DNA of 64,000 nucleotides from Beijerinckiaceae bacterium (GCA_027531565.1 JAPZSB010000007.1:434001-498000), one strand, 5' to 3'. Shown: positions 1-9,701, counted from the first letter of the stretch. Notes: a model not told the origin generated them from the sequence alone. Translations and numbers: made by a program.

Positions 1-23
1 ATGACGAACGATCAATCGCCTCC

Positions 24-1484
24 TCAGCGGAAGAAGATGAACGTCAGCACGACGAAGAGCGGGACGAGAATCCCGACCGACCAGACCATGTAGCCGAAGA
101 AGCTGGGCATCTTCACGCCCATATCCTTCGCGATGGCATAGACCATGAAGTTGGGGGCATTGCCGATATAGGAATTCGCGCCCATGAACACCGCGCCGCA
201 GGAAATGGCGGCAAGCGTCAGCGCCATCGGGCCCATCAGCGCCTTGGGGTCACCGCCCGCCAACTCGAAGAAGACCAGATAGGTCGGGGCATTGTCGAGG
301 AACGAGGAGAGGATGCCCGTCGCCCAGAAATAGGCGACATTGTTGGGCGTGCCGTCCGGGTTGGTGACAAGCGCGACCAGCGGGCCGAAAGCGCCCGCCT
401 TGCCGGCCTTGAGCATGGCGAGAACCGGGATCATGCAGATGAAGATGCCGGCAAAGAGCTTGGCGACCTCGAGGATCGGCCCCCAGGAGAATTCATTGCC
501 CGCCCTGACCGGCTTCGGCGTGATCTTCAGCGAAACGAGCGCGATGATCACGAGGGCGACGTCCCGGGCGATGTTCTGCAGTTCCATCTCACCACCCGGG
601 AATTTCACCGTGATGCCCGGCTTCCAAGAGGCGGAGACGAGGATGGCGACGATGATCGCGCCAAGCAGCGCGAAATTGGACGTGCCGAACAGCTTGATCG
701 GCCGGTCGGGCGTCTTGTCCTTCAGCGGCGGCAGCTTGTCTTCCTTGCCATGCAGGATGCTGTCCCAGATGTAGAACAGGATCAGCAGGGCAATGACGAG
801 GAAGAGCATCTCGCCGAACATGTGCGTGGTGGTCCAGAAGAAGTCGACGCCGCGCAGGAAGCCGAGGAAGAGCGGCGGATCCCCGAGCGGTGTCAGCGAG
901 CCGCCGATATTCGAGACGAGGAAAATGAAGAAGATGACGACATGCACGTTGGTGCGGCGGTCGTCATTGGCGCGGATGATCGGCCGGATCAGGATCATCG
1001 AGGCGCCGGTCGTTCCGACGATGCTGGCCAGTACCGTGCCGATGGCGAGCAGGCCGGTATTGACGGCCGGCGTCCCGCGCAGGTTGCCGGTGACAAGGAT
1101 GCCGCCGGCCACGGTGAAGAGCGCGACGAGCAGGATAATGAAGCTGACATATTCCAGCAGCATCGTGTGCAGCACGGCCGCGACCGCAATGCCGAAACCT
1201 TTCGAGAGAACCAGCGGCAGCACGGTCAGCACGGCCCAGAAGGCAGCGATCTTGCCGTAATTGTGTTCCCAGAAATGCGGAAAGAGCACCGGCCCGGTGG
1301 CAATGCAGAGCAGCAGCCCGCAGAAGGGCACCGCCCAGAGGAAGGAGAGGCCTGCGCCATCGAGTCCCTCGGCCGCGAAAGCCGGGCCCGCAAGGCCGAG
1401 GCTGATTGCCAGCATGGCCCCGATCACGGCCGCGAACCGGCCCGTCCCCTTGCGGCCCCGCATGGCCGAACGCATCCGAAGCAT
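24..1484 (-). CDS. CitMHS/NhaD-like sodium:proton antiporter or carboxylate carrier
   Basis: Protein of 486 aa in the ion transporter superfamily. A hydrophobic N-terminus (residues about 14-38, ending AFAAEG) looks like a signal peptide, followed by roughly a dozen hydrophobic segments. The conserved half-site NIGGSLTPLGDPP and a later NAPTYLVFFE block are typical of the family annotated as sodium:proton antiporter or putative citrate transporter. The open frame runs much further upstream, but the ATG at 1484 is chosen because GGGGGAG lies a few bases before it and the signal-like segment follows; ATGs at 1475 and 1463 are also possible. It probably acts in the inner membrane exchanging Na+ and H+, but the substrate cannot be read from sequence. 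It is divergent from the amidotransferase gene to its right. Confidence 0.8.
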   Translation of the reverse strand: MLRMRSAMRGRKGTGRFAAVIGAMLAISLGLAGPAFAAEGLDGAGLSFLWAVPFCGLLLCIATGPVLFPHFWEHNYGKIAAFWAVLTVLPLVLSKGFGIAVAAVLHTMLLEYVSFIILLVALFTVAGGILVTGNLRGTPAVNTGLLAIGTVLASIVGTTGASMILIRPIIRANDDRRTNVHVVIFFIFLVSNIGGSLTPLGDPPLFLGFLRGVDFFWTTTHMFGEMLFLVIALLILFYIWDSILHGKEDKLPPLKDKTPDRPIKLFGTSNFALLGAIIVAILVSASWKPGITVKFPGGEMELQNIARDVALVIIALVSLKITPKPVRAGNEFSWGPILEVAKLFAGIFICMIPVLAMLKAGKAGAFGPLVALVTNPDGTPNNVAYFWATGILSSFLDNAPTYLVFFELAGGDPKALMGPMALTLAAISCGAVFMGANSYIGNAPNFMVYAIAKDMGVKMPSFFGYMVWSVGILVPLFVVLTFIFFR

Positions 1485-1765
1485 AGGCTCCCCCACCCTG
1501 TTTTTCGCTTGCAGGACAGAAGCGGGGCCGCGCGGCAAGGTCAAGGGGGGAAGCCGGCCACGGGAGGCCTCCTCCCCGGATTTCGGATCGCGCCATCGCC
1601 GATCCGTTCCGGCCGGGCTGCAAGGCGCGGATCGACAGGAATCAAGGCCGGAACGGACTGACGGCTTCACTTGCGGTTCATTTTTCTGATGGCATGATAT
1701 TTTCCAGAAGATTCCTCTGCCAGCATATTGTTTCCGAGAATTTCCTACCCGAGAGAATCCTGCCG
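1485..1765. promoter_or_regulatory. Divergent intergenic region, weak promoter candidate
   Basis: This 281-base gap separates two divergent genes and must hold both promoters. For the rightward gene, TTGCGG (1671-1676) and TGATAT (1695-1700) are separated by 18 bases and form a weak sigma70-like candidate. No good box is visible for the leftward gene. No open frame here looks real. Confidence 0.3.
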
Positions 1766-2545
1766 ATGTGTCGCTTCCTCGCCTATCAGGGCCAGCCCGT
1801 GCTGCTCGAGACCGTGGTCTCCAAGCCCTGCCATTCGCTGATCCACCAGTCGATCTGCGCGACGGAGGCGAAAACCTCGACCAATGGCGACGGGTTCGGC
1901 CTCGGCTGGTATGGCGAGCGACCCGAGCCGGGCATCTACCGCGACCTGCGCCCGGCCTGGTCGGACGAGAACCTGCTCTCGATCTGCGCGCAGGTGCGTT
2001 CACCGCTCTTCTTCGCCCATGTCCGGGCCGCCACAGGCACCGCGACGGCGCGCGCCAATTGCCACCCGTTCAGCCACGAGACCTGCATGTTCATGCATAA
2101 CGGGCAGATCGGCGGCTACGGGCAGATCCGCCGGGCAATCGAGAACCTCATCCCCGATCCGATGTATCGCCACCGCCATGGCACGACGGATTCCGAGGCG
2201 ATCTTCCTCGCCGCCATGGCGCGCGGCGCGGCGAGCGATGCCGCGCGGGCCTTCGCCTCGGTGCTCTCGGCGATCCGCGGCATGACGAAGGATGCGGGCA
2301 TCAACGACGCGCTGCGCTTCGCGGCGGCTTTCACCAATGGCGATACGCTGCATGCCTTCCGCTGGGCCTGCGACGAGAAGGCGCCGACGCTCTACTGGCG
2401 GCATGACAGCAACGGCCTGCATGTCGTTTCCGAACCGCTGGACGAGACGCGCGCCATGTGGAACGCCCTGCCGCAGGGTTCGGTGCTGGTGGCAGACCGG
2501 CACGGCCCGCCGCAGGTGCGCGAGTTCAACCCGGCCTGCCACTGA
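1766..2545 (+). CDS. Class II glutamine amidotransferase, EgtC/YafJ-like
   Basis: Protein of 259 aa. The ATG at 1766 gives MCRFLAY, putting Cys2 in position to become the N-terminal nucleophile after Met removal; this decides the start over an in-frame ATG at 1694. Typical class II glutaminase blocks follow in order: NGDGFGLGWY, HVRAAT, HNGQI and TTDSEA, and VVSEPLD near the end. Members hydrolyse glutamine or gamma-glutamyl amides; EgtC does so in ergothioneine synthesis. No other egt gene is present here, so the specific substrate is unknown and the general family call is safer. The next rightward gene begins 162 bases later. Confidence 0.85.
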   Translation: MCRFLAYQGQPVLLETVVSKPCHSLIHQSICATEAKTSTNGDGFGLGWYGERPEPGIYRDLRPAWSDENLLSICAQVRSPLFFAHVRAATGTATARANCHPFSHETCMFMHNGQIGGYGQIRRAIENLIPDPMYRHRHGTTDSEAIFLAAMARGAASDAARAFASVLSAIRGMTKDAGINDALRFAAAFTNGDTLHAFRWACDEKAPTLYWRHDSNGLHVVSEPLDETRAMWNALPQGSVLVADRHGPPQVREFNPACH

Positions 2546-2707
2546 GCGGCGCGGGGGGCATTTCCGCCGCCCCCCAACAAAGATCCGGTATTCAGGCTCA
2601 AGGCGTGCTACTGCTGAGGCGGCTGCAACCGCCGGGCCGCCCGGCCTGCCCTGCCCTGCCGTATTCCCGGCCTGGCGCCACGCTGCGGCAGAAAAGATCA
2701 GGCACGC

Positions 2708-3523
2708 ATGAAGCTGCGCATCGGCTACGAGCTTCACTACCGGCTCGAGCATCCCACCCCGGCCATCCTGATGCTCAATGTCCATGCCAGCCGTGCCATG
2801 GATCTCGTCCTGCCCGACCATGTGGAGACCATCCCTCCTGTCATCCTGTCCGGTTACCATGACGGGCATGGCAACTGGTGCACGCGGCTTGTCATGCCGG
2901 CCGGCGACGTCACCCTCCGCGGCGATGCGATCATCCGCGACAGCGGCCTGCCCGATCCGGAGAGCACCCGTTACTGGCAGGTGCCGGTCGAGGCGCTGCC
3001 GGATGACACGCTGGTCTTCCTGCTGCCCAGCCGGTTCTGCGACAGCGACCGGATGCTGGACCTGGCCTGGCAGCTCTTCGGCATGACCCAGCCCGGCAGG
3101 GCCCGGGTCCAGGCCGTCTGTGACTTCGTGCACCGGCATATCACCTTCGGCTATGCCCATGCCTCGGTCGGGCGCAATGCCACGCAGGCGTATGAGGAAC
3201 GGCGCGGCGTCTGCCGGGATTATGCCCATCTTGCCATCGCCTTCTGCCGCGCGCTCAACATTCCTGCCCGCTATTGCACCGGCTATGTCAGCGATATCGG
3301 CACGCCGCTCCCGCATCCGCCGGGCGATTTTGCCGCCTGGATGGAAGTCTATCTCGGAGAGGAATGGCAGATGTTCGACCCGCGCAACAACCGGCCCATG
3401 ATCGGTCGGGTGCTGATGGCGCGTGGCCGCGATGCCGCGGATGTCGCCATGACGACCACGTTCGGGCCCAACACGCTGACCGGGTTCCGTGTCTGGACCG
3501 ATCCGGTGGAAGATGGCGTCTGA
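2708..3523 (+). CDS. Transglutaminase-like protein lacking the usual His
   Basis: Protein of 271 aa with an N-terminal bacterial transglutaminase beta domain (about 1-110) and a papain-like core. The nucleophile block GVCRDYAHL places Cys169, and FDPRNN gives Asp224. Where most members have D-x-HAW, this protein reads DFAAW, with Ala209 in the position of the catalytic His. From memory, an alphaproteobacterial subgroup has Ser there, so this may be a subfamily property and not decay; the rest of the domain is intact. It may be a protease or amidase with altered chemistry, or a binding protein. It converges with the EamA gene, with 8 bases between them. Confidence 0.8.
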   Translation: MKLRIGYELHYRLEHPTPAILMLNVHASRAMDLVLPDHVETIPPVILSGYHDGHGNWCTRLVMPAGDVTLRGDAIIRDSGLPDPESTRYWQVPVEALPDDTLVFLLPSRFCDSDRMLDLAWQLFGMTQPGRARVQAVCDFVHRHITFGYAHASVGRNATQAYEERRGVCRDYAHLAIAFCRALNIPARYCTGYVSDIGTPLPHPPGDFAAWMEVYLGEEWQMFDPRNNRPMIGRVLMARGRDAADVAMTTTFGPNTLTGFRVWTDPVEDGV

Positions 3524-3531
3524 CCGGGCGT

Positions 3532-4407
3532 TCAGGCTGCCCGGCGGCCTGGCCCGAGGCCCAGCACGAGCATGCAGCCGGCGATGATGACGACGCCGCC
3601 GGCGAGCTGCGGCCAGGACAGTCTCTCGTCGAGCCAGAGCGCTCCGACCAGCACGGCGACCACCGTCACGGCAAATTCGACGCTGATCGTCCGTGTGGCG
3701 CCGATCGAGCCGACAAGCCCGAAATAGACGACATAGGTCAGGCCGCTCATGCCGCCGCCGAGGATCAGCAGATAGAGGAAATCCATCGGCACCAGCGGCC
3801 CCGGCACGGGAACGAGCAGGATCAGCGGCAGGGCCATGATCCCCCCGGCGAGGAAGGCGAGAATCGTCACCTCCCACGAACCCGCCGTTTTCAGATGGCG
3901 GCTGGCATAGACCGAGCCGAAGGCAGCGCAGAGCGCGCTGGCGATCATGGCGACGCAGCCGATGGCGAAAAGCGGCGTGAAGGGCACAGCCGGGAAGCCG
4001 ACCAGCAGGATCACGCCGACAAAGCCGAGCGCGAGGCCGGCGAGCTTGCGGCCATCCAGGGTCTCAAGGCCCCAGAGCCGGCTGATCAGCATCGAGAAGA
4101 GCGGGATGGTGGCCACCAGGATCGCGGCCATGGCGGTGCCGATGATCGGTGTCGCATAGGAGAGGCCGACCAGCTGCCCCGCAACCGTGGTGGCGCCGAC
4201 CATCAGGCCATGGCGGAGCGGGAAGCCGAAATCGAGCCGGCGACCAAGGCCCTTCGCCAGAAGGTAGAGAAAGGCCGCCGCGAGGATGCAGCGGAATGTG
4301 ACCGCGCCGACCCAGCCGAAGGCATCGACCACGCGGACGAGGACGAGGAAGGACAGGCCCCACACGATGGCAAGGAAGAGGTAGGCGGCGAGATCACGGG
4401 GAGACAT
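3532..4407 (-). CDS. EamA/DMT-family transporter
   Basis: Protein of 291 aa with about ten hydrophobic helices in two similar halves, as in the drug/metabolite transporter superfamily. The first half contains IVWGLSFL and the second GGGMSGLTYVVYFGLVGSIGA, followed by WLDERLSWPQ, a common EamA pattern. It is likely an inner-membrane exporter of small metabolites such as amino acids; the substrate cannot be predicted. The ATG at 4407 lacks a clear Shine-Dalgarno sequence. It lies 57 bases downstream of polA on the same strand and could be read through from it. Confidence 0.85.
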   Translation of the reverse strand: MSPRDLAAYLFLAIVWGLSFLVLVRVVDAFGWVGAVTFRCILAAAFLYLLAKGLGRRLDFGFPLRHGLMVGATTVAGQLVGLSYATPIIGTAMAAILVATIPLFSMLISRLWGLETLDGRKLAGLALGFVGVILLVGFPAVPFTPLFAIGCVAMIASALCAAFGSVYASRHLKTAGSWEVTILAFLAGGIMALPLILLVPVPGPLVPMDFLYLLILGGGMSGLTYVVYFGLVGSIGATRTISVEFAVTVVAVLVGALWLDERLSWPQLAGGVVIIAGCMLVLGLGPGRRAA

Positions 4408-4464
4408 GGGGAACTGGGGGAATCAGGGGCGGAGCGGGTGACGGGCGAGCCGGAGGCACCCGCC

Positions 4465-7431
4465 TCAATGCGCCTCGTCCCAGTTGCGGGCGGCGCGGGC
4501 ATCGACCTTCAGCGGCACCTTGAGCTGGAGCAGCGGCAGCGGCGCCTCCTCCATCACCCGGGTGATGACGGGGATGGCGCGCTCGGCCTCGGCTTCGGGC
4601 ACCTCGAAGATCAGTTCGTCATGCACCTGCAGCAGCATGCTGGCGGGGATGTTCCGTTCGGCGAGGACGGCATCCATCCGCAGCATGGCGCGGCGGATGA
4701 TATCGGCCGCCGAACCCTGGATCGGCGCATTGATGGCCGCGCGCTCCATGAAGGCGCGTTCGGACGGGTTCTTTGAGTCGATGGCGGGATAATGGCACTT
4801 GCGGCCGAAGATCGTCTCGACAAAGCCGTCCTTGCGGACCTTCGCCTTCATCGCCTCCATGTAATCCTTGATGCCCGGGAACCGCTCGAAATACTTGCGG
4901 ATATAGGCGCCGGCCTCCTCGCGCGGGATCGAGAGCTGGTTGGCGAGGCCGAAAGCGGAAATACCGTAGATGATGCCGAAATTGATCGCCTTGGCACGGC
5001 GGCGGATCTCCCCCGTCATTTCGGCGAGGGGAACTCCGAACATTTCCGACGCCGTCATGGCGTGGATGTCGACGCCGTCCTCGAAGGCCTTCCGGAGCTG
5101 CGGGATCTCGGCGATATGGGCGAGGATGCGCAGCTCGATCTGGCTGTAATCGGCCGAGACCAGCAGCCGGCCCGGCTCGGCCACGAAGGCCGTGCGGATC
5201 TTGCGGCCCATCTCGTTGCGGACCGGGATGTTCTGGATATTCGGCTCGGAGGATGCAAGCCTCCCGGTCGTCGTCGAGGCGAGCGAGAACGAGGTATGGA
5301 CCCGGTTCGTGCGCGGGTTCACATAGCCCGGCAGCGCATCGGTATAGGTCGATTTCAGCTTCTGCATCTGCCGCCATTCGAGCAGGCGCGCGGGCAGTTC
5401 GTGGCCTTCGGCCGCGAGATCCTCCAGCACATCCGCGCCGGTGGACCAGGCGCCGGTGGCGGTCTTCTTGCCCCCCGAGAGGCCCATTTTCCCGAACAGG
5501 ATATCGCCCAGCTGCTTGGGCGAGCCGAGATTGAAGCTCTCGCCGGCCAAAGCGTGGATCTCCGATTCGAGCCGGGCCATTCCTTGCGCGAATTCGCCCG
5601 AGAGGCGGGAGAGGATCTGCCGGTCGATGGCGATGCCGCGCGCCTCCATCCGGGCGAGGCAATCGGGCATGCCGCGTTCCAGCGTCTCGTAGACCGAGAC
5701 CATTCCTTCCGCGACAAGGCGCGGCTTCAGGGCGAGCCAGAGGCGCAGGGTGATGTCGGCATCCTCGGCGGCATAATGCGTCGCCTTGTCGAGCGGCACC
5801 TGGTCGAAGGTGACGGCCCCCTTGCCCTTGCCGGCCACCTCGGAAAACGGGATCGGCCGGTGATGCAGATGGAGCGTCGACAGCTCGTCCATGCCATGGC
5901 CATGGCGCCCGGCATCGAGCACGTAGGAGAGAAGCATCGTATCGTCGACCGGCGCGATATCGACGCCGTGCTGGCGCATGACCAGCAGATCGAACTTGAT
6001 GTTCTGCCCGATCTTCAGCACCGCAGGATCTTCCAGCACGGGCTTGAGCAGGGCCAAAGCCTCGGCCAGCGGAATCTGCCCGGCGACAAGACCGGAATCG
6101 AACAGGCCATCACCGCTGCGATGCTGGAGCGGGACGTAAGCCCCCTCGCCGGGGGCCGTGCTCAGCGAGACCCCGACAAGATCGGCCTGCATCGGATCAA
6201 GGCTGTTCGTCTCGGTATCGAAGGCAAGGATGCCGCGCTCGCGGGCGCGGTCCAGCCAGGCCTCGAGTGCGGCAACGGTCTGCACGGCTTCATAGGCCTC
6301 GTGCTTGACCGGCATGGCGCGCAGGGCGGCAAGCCGGGTGGCGGCGAGGCCGGCCGGGCCTTCGGGTGCCTTTTCAGCGAGCGGTGCGGCGCCAGGCTGA
6401 GTGCCGGGTTCCGGCGGGGCAGCGGCTTCGGCCGGCGCTCCGGCCGCACCCTTGGCATAGGCGGGATCGGGATCGACCTTGTCGACCGTCACGCCGTAGA
6501 GTTCACCGACGCGGCGGGTCAGCGTGGTGAATTCCATGGCCTTGAGGAAGGCGACGGCCGCCTCGGCGGTGGGATCATGCGCCACCAGCGTCTCGAGCGG
6601 CGCCTCGACCGGCACGTCGCGGACCAGCGTGACCAGTTTCCGCGAGATGCGGACCTTCTCGACCACCTCCGGGTCGGTCAATGTCTCGCGGCGCTTCGGC
6701 TGCTTGATCTCGCCGGCGCGGGCGAGGAGCGTGTCGAGATCGCCATATTCGGCGATGAGCTGCGCAGCGGTCTTCACGCCGATGCCGGGCGCTCCGGGGA
6801 CATTGTCGGTGGAATCGCCGGCCAGCGACTGCACATCGACAACGCGGTCAGGCTTCACGCCGAAATACTCGACGACTTCGGCCTCGCCGATCAGCCGTTC
6901 CTCGCGCTCGCCGGACGCGGGATCATAGAGGACCACGCCGGGCTCGATCAGCTGCATCAGGTCCTTGTCGGCGGAGACGATCGTCACCTCTGCCCCGGCA
7001 CGGACCGCCTGGCCGGCATAGGTGGCGATCAGGTCATCCGCCTCGTAGGTATCCATCTCGATCGGCTGGTAGCCGAACGCCCGGACGACCGCCCGCATCA
7101 GCGGGAATTGCGGCACGAGGTCCTCGGGCGGCTCGGAACGGTTCGCCTTGTAGGCGGGGTAAAGCGCCTTGCGGAAGGAATTCTCGCTCTTGTCGAAGAT
7201 CATCGCGAGATGGGTGGCCTTGCGGCCGCGTGCACCCTCGCGGATGAACTGGACGAGCTTGGTGGCGAAGATGCGCACGGCCCCGGTGGGCAGGCGATCT
7301 GACCGGTAATTGTAGCGCTGGTCCTGCCGGATCGACTGGAAATAGGCCCGGAAGACGAAGGACGAGCCATCGATCAGGATGACATGGTCGCCGGGACCGG
7401 GCGGATTGATGCGGGGCGTTTCGCTGGACAT
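4465..7431 (-). CDS. polA: DNA polymerase I
   Basis: Protein of 988 aa with all three PolA domains. Residues about 1-320 are the 5'-3' exonuclease (ILIDGSSFVFRAYF, YEADDLIATYA, SADKDLMQL). Residues about 400-580 are a DnaQ-like 3'-5' exonuclease with an intact FDTETNSLD motif. The remainder is the family A polymerase with motif A SADYSQIELR, motif B RRAKAINFGIIYG and motif C VHDELIFE. It fills gaps and removes RNA primers in replication and repair. The frame is open 42 codons further upstream, but MSSETPR at 7431 is chosen because the exonuclease homology begins soon after. A proline/alanine-rich linker (residues about 360-400) joins the first two domains. Confidence 0.97.
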   Translation of the reverse strand: MSSETPRINPPGPGDHVILIDGSSFVFRAYFQSIRQDQRYNYRSDRLPTGAVRIFATKLVQFIREGARGRKATHLAMIFDKSENSFRKALYPAYKANRSEPPEDLVPQFPLMRAVVRAFGYQPIEMDTYEADDLIATYAGQAVRAGAEVTIVSADKDLMQLIEPGVVLYDPASGEREERLIGEAEVVEYFGVKPDRVVDVQSLAGDSTDNVPGAPGIGVKTAAQLIAEYGDLDTLLARAGEIKQPKRRETLTDPEVVEKVRISRKLVTLVRDVPVEAPLETLVAHDPTAEAAVAFLKAMEFTTLTRRVGELYGVTVDKVDPDPAYAKGAAGAPAEAAAPPEPGTQPGAAPLAEKAPEGPAGLAATRLAALRAMPVKHEAYEAVQTVAALEAWLDRARERGILAFDTETNSLDPMQADLVGVSLSTAPGEGAYVPLQHRSGDGLFDSGLVAGQIPLAEALALLKPVLEDPAVLKIGQNIKFDLLVMRQHGVDIAPVDDTMLLSYVLDAGRHGHGMDELSTLHLHHRPIPFSEVAGKGKGAVTFDQVPLDKATHYAAEDADITLRLWLALKPRLVAEGMVSVYETLERGMPDCLARMEARGIAIDRQILSRLSGEFAQGMARLESEIHALAGESFNLGSPKQLGDILFGKMGLSGGKKTATGAWSTGADVLEDLAAEGHELPARLLEWRQMQKLKSTYTDALPGYVNPRTNRVHTSFSLASTTTGRLASSEPNIQNIPVRNEMGRKIRTAFVAEPGRLLVSADYSQIELRILAHIAEIPQLRKAFEDGVDIHAMTASEMFGVPLAEMTGEIRRRAKAINFGIIYGISAFGLANQLSIPREEAGAYIRKYFERFPGIKDYMEAMKAKVRKDGFVETIFGRKCHYPAIDSKNPSERAFMERAAINAPIQGSAADIIRRAMLRMDAVLAERNIPASMLLQVHDELIFEVPEAEAERAIPVITRVMEEAPLPLLQLKVPLKVDARAARNWDEAH

Positions 7432-7607
7432 GCCCCGGTTTATAGGCCCGCAAAACGCAAAGGTCAGCCGGGTTTTCGGACAAATCACGGCAGGATTCGA
7501 TTGACCGGCCGGCAGGTCAGGCCTTGTCCCATGGATAGGACAAATCCGTCGGTGCAAGGCGTTGCGACCGGAGCCCCCTCATCTGCCGCCGGCCGAGACG
7601 GCCAATG

Positions 7608-7637
7608 AAAAAGGCCGGCAGGTTGCCCTGCCGGCCT
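7608..7637 (-). terminator. Rho-independent terminator of rpsA
   Basis: On the minus strand an 11-bp perfect stem (7612-7622 with 7627-7637) with a 4-base loop is followed by a run of T (7608-7612), 47 bases after the rpsA stop codon. This is a textbook intrinsic terminator and separates rpsA from polA. Confidence 0.85.
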
Positions 7638-7684
7638 GATTCCGCTCGTCGTGGATGGCCGGGCGAACCCGGCGGTCCGGCGAC

Positions 7685-9379
7685 TTACTTGGTCTTCTTC
7701 AGCGCGGCGCCGAGAATGTCGCCGAGCGTGGCACCCGAATCGGCCGAGCCGTACTGGGCCATGGCTTCCTTCTCTTCGGCCATTTCCAGCGCCTTGATCG
7801 ACACCTGGACCTTGCGGGCCTTCTTGTCGAACAGGATGACGCGGGCATCGAACTTCTCGCCGGCGGCGAAGCGGTCCGGACGCTGGTCCGCACGGTCGCG
7901 GGCCAGTTCCGAGCGCTTCACGAAGGTGGTGAGATCCGAGCCGACGAGCTTCACTTCAAGCCCGCCATCCTTCACTTCCAGCACTTCGCAGGTGACAACG
8001 CCACCGCGCTTGATCGAGTCGCCGGCATCGGCGAAGGGATCGCCCGAAACCTGCTTGATGCCCAGCGAGATGCGCTCCTTCTCGATATCGACGTCGAGCA
8101 CGATGGCGCGAACCATGTCGCCCTTCTTGAACTCGTCGATGACCTGCTCGCCCGGGCGGTTCCAGTCGAGATCCGAGAGATGGACCATGCCGTCCACATC
8201 GCCTTCGAGGCCGATGAAGAGGCCGAACTCGGTCTTGTTCTTGACCTCGCCTTCGACAACCGACCCGACCGGGTGGCGATCGATGAAGCTTTCCCACGGA
8301 TTGTTGAGGGTCTGCTTGAGGCCGAGGCTGATGCGGCGCTTCGAGGGATCGACCTCGAGAACCTGCACCTCGACTTCCTGGCTGGTCGAGAGGATCTTGC
8401 CCGGATGGACGTTCTTCTTCGTCCAGGACATTTCCGACACGTGGATCAGGCCTTCGATGCCCGGCTCCAGCTCGACGAAGGCACCGTAATCCGTGATGTT
8501 GGTCACGCGGCCGGTGAACTTGCCGTTGATCGGATACTTGGCTTCGATGCCTTCCCACGGATTGCCCTGCAGCTGCTTCATGCCGAGGCTGATGCGGTGG
8601 GTATCCTGGTTGATCTTGACGATCTTGACCTTCACGGTCTGGCCGACGGTCAGCACCTCGGTCGGGTGGTTGACGCGGCGCCAGGCGATGTCGGTCACGT
8701 GCAGCAGGCCATCGATGCCGCCGAGATCCACGAACGCACCGTAATCGGTGATGTTCTTGACCACGCCGTCGATGATCTGGCCTTCCTCGAGATTCGAGAC
8801 CAGTTCCTGGCGCTGGCCGGCGCGGGTCTCTTCAAGGACCGTGCGGCGCGACACGACGATGTTGCCGCGGCGGCGATCCATCTTCAGGATCTCGAACGGC
8901 TGCAGAACGCCCATGAGCGGGCCGACATCGCGGATCGGGCGGATATCGACCTGGCTGCGCGGCAGGAACGCCACGGCGCCATCGAGATCGACGGTGTAGC
9001 CACCCTTGACCTGGTTGAAGATCGTGCCGGTGACCTTTTCCTTGGCCTCGTAGGCCTTCTCGAGGCGGACCCAGCTTTCCTCGCGGCGGGCCTTGTCGCG
9101 GCTGATGACCGCTTCGCCCATCGCGTTCTCGACGCGCTCGAGATAGACCTCGACCTTGTCACCGACCTTGATGACCTGGTCCTTGTTCGGACCGGCAAAT
9201 TCCTTCAGCGCCACGCGGCCTTCGGTCTTGAGACCGATATCGATGACGGCAACGTCCTTTTCGATCGCGACAACGGTGCCGGTGATCACCGAACCTTCGG
9301 CCGTATCGGCCGAGAGAAAGGACTGTTCGAGCAGAGCCGCGAAATCCTCGCGGCTGGGAGACATAGCAGTGGTGGACAT
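7685..9379 (-). CDS. rpsA: 30S ribosomal protein S1
   Basis: Protein of 564 aa, the usual length for S1. Six S1 RNA-binding repeats are visible; repeats 3 and 4 share the block ITDYGAFV, and repeat 5 reads KTEFGLFI. The ATG at 9379 (MSTTAMSPS) is chosen because GGAG precedes it with a 5-base gap; the frame continues upstream without other support. S1 binds mRNA leaders on the small ribosomal subunit. In many alphaproteobacteria rpsA directly follows aroA and cmk; here four unrelated genes lie between cmk and rpsA, all on the same strand. Confidence 0.97.
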   Translation of the reverse strand: MSTTAMSPSREDFAALLEQSFLSADTAEGSVITGTVVAIEKDVAVIDIGLKTEGRVALKEFAGPNKDQVIKVGDKVEVYLERVENAMGEAVISRDKARREESWVRLEKAYEAKEKVTGTIFNQVKGGYTVDLDGAVAFLPRSQVDIRPIRDVGPLMGVLQPFEILKMDRRRGNIVVSRRTVLEETRAGQRQELVSNLEEGQIIDGVVKNITDYGAFVDLGGIDGLLHVTDIAWRRVNHPTEVLTVGQTVKVKIVKINQDTHRISLGMKQLQGNPWEGIEAKYPINGKFTGRVTNITDYGAFVELEPGIEGLIHVSEMSWTKKNVHPGKILSTSQEVEVQVLEVDPSKRRISLGLKQTLNNPWESFIDRHPVGSVVEGEVKNKTEFGLFIGLEGDVDGMVHLSDLDWNRPGEQVIDEFKKGDMVRAIVLDVDIEKERISLGIKQVSGDPFADAGDSIKRGGVVTCEVLEVKDGGLEVKLVGSDLTTFVKRSELARDRADQRPDRFAAGEKFDARVILFDKKARKVQVSIKALEMAEEKEAMAQYGSADSGATLGDILGAALKKTK

Positions 9380-9699
9380 GAAAACTCCGAATGCGCCTGC
9401 TGCCTCGGGCAGCCTCCGGCGCGGACACTGGTGCTTCGTCGGTTGCGTTTCACCCCGTTCCGCCAGCCGCCGCAGCGATGCGGCGAAGCCCTTGAAGGCG
9501 ACCAGTGCAGGAAAAACACCGGCGGGCGGGATGCATGGTTTCCCTTCCGGCCTGGCTGGCGGGCCCCGTCCTGCCACCACTGGTGGAAACGACGAAACCG
9601 CCGGCACCCCGTGAAGGGCCCGGAAGATTGCCGCGGGGAATACCAGAGACCGGGGTCGAGGTAAAGCGGAAGCGGCCCGGATTGCGGCCGGGCGCCGCT
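9380..9699. other. 320-base rpsA leader and intergenic region
   Basis: The gap between the GNAT gene and rpsA has no convincing gene. It should contain the rpsA promoter and a 5' leader, but I could not pick a confident -35/-10 pair. A strong hairpin sits at the GNAT end (separate entry). Other inverted repeats here are short and expected in GC-rich DNA. Confidence 0.5.
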
Positions 9700-9701
9700 T
9701 C
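9669..9701 (-). terminator. Hairpin overlapping the GNAT stop codon
   Basis: On the minus strand, 12 paired bases with a 2-base bulge (9696-9701 plus 9688-9693 against 9669-9680) close a 7-base loop and are followed by CGCTTT. The stem overlaps the GNAT stop codon. The T-tract is poor, so it may be a weak terminator or an mRNA 3'-end stabiliser upstream of rpsA. Confidence 0.5.

Noticed and set aside
1485-2003. N-terminal extension of the antiporter frame
   Set aside because: It overlaps the divergent amidotransferase gene, is Arg/Pro/Ser-rich, and an SD-supported ATG with a signal-like segment follows at 1484.
4792-7302. 836-codon open frame opposite polA on the plus strand
   Set aside because: It is an antisense shadow of polA. 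Long antisense frames are expected in GC-rich DNA with strong third-position bias, and its composition is low-complexity without a recognised domain.
7524-7543. TTGTCC-N8-GGACAA inverted repeat upstream of polA
   Set aside because: Only six bases per arm, with no conserved regulator match; too weak to annotate.
7655-9664. Long plus-strand frame opposite rpsA
   Set aside because: It mirrors the rpsA repeats and shows periodic D/L/A-rich segments, the usual antisense artefact.
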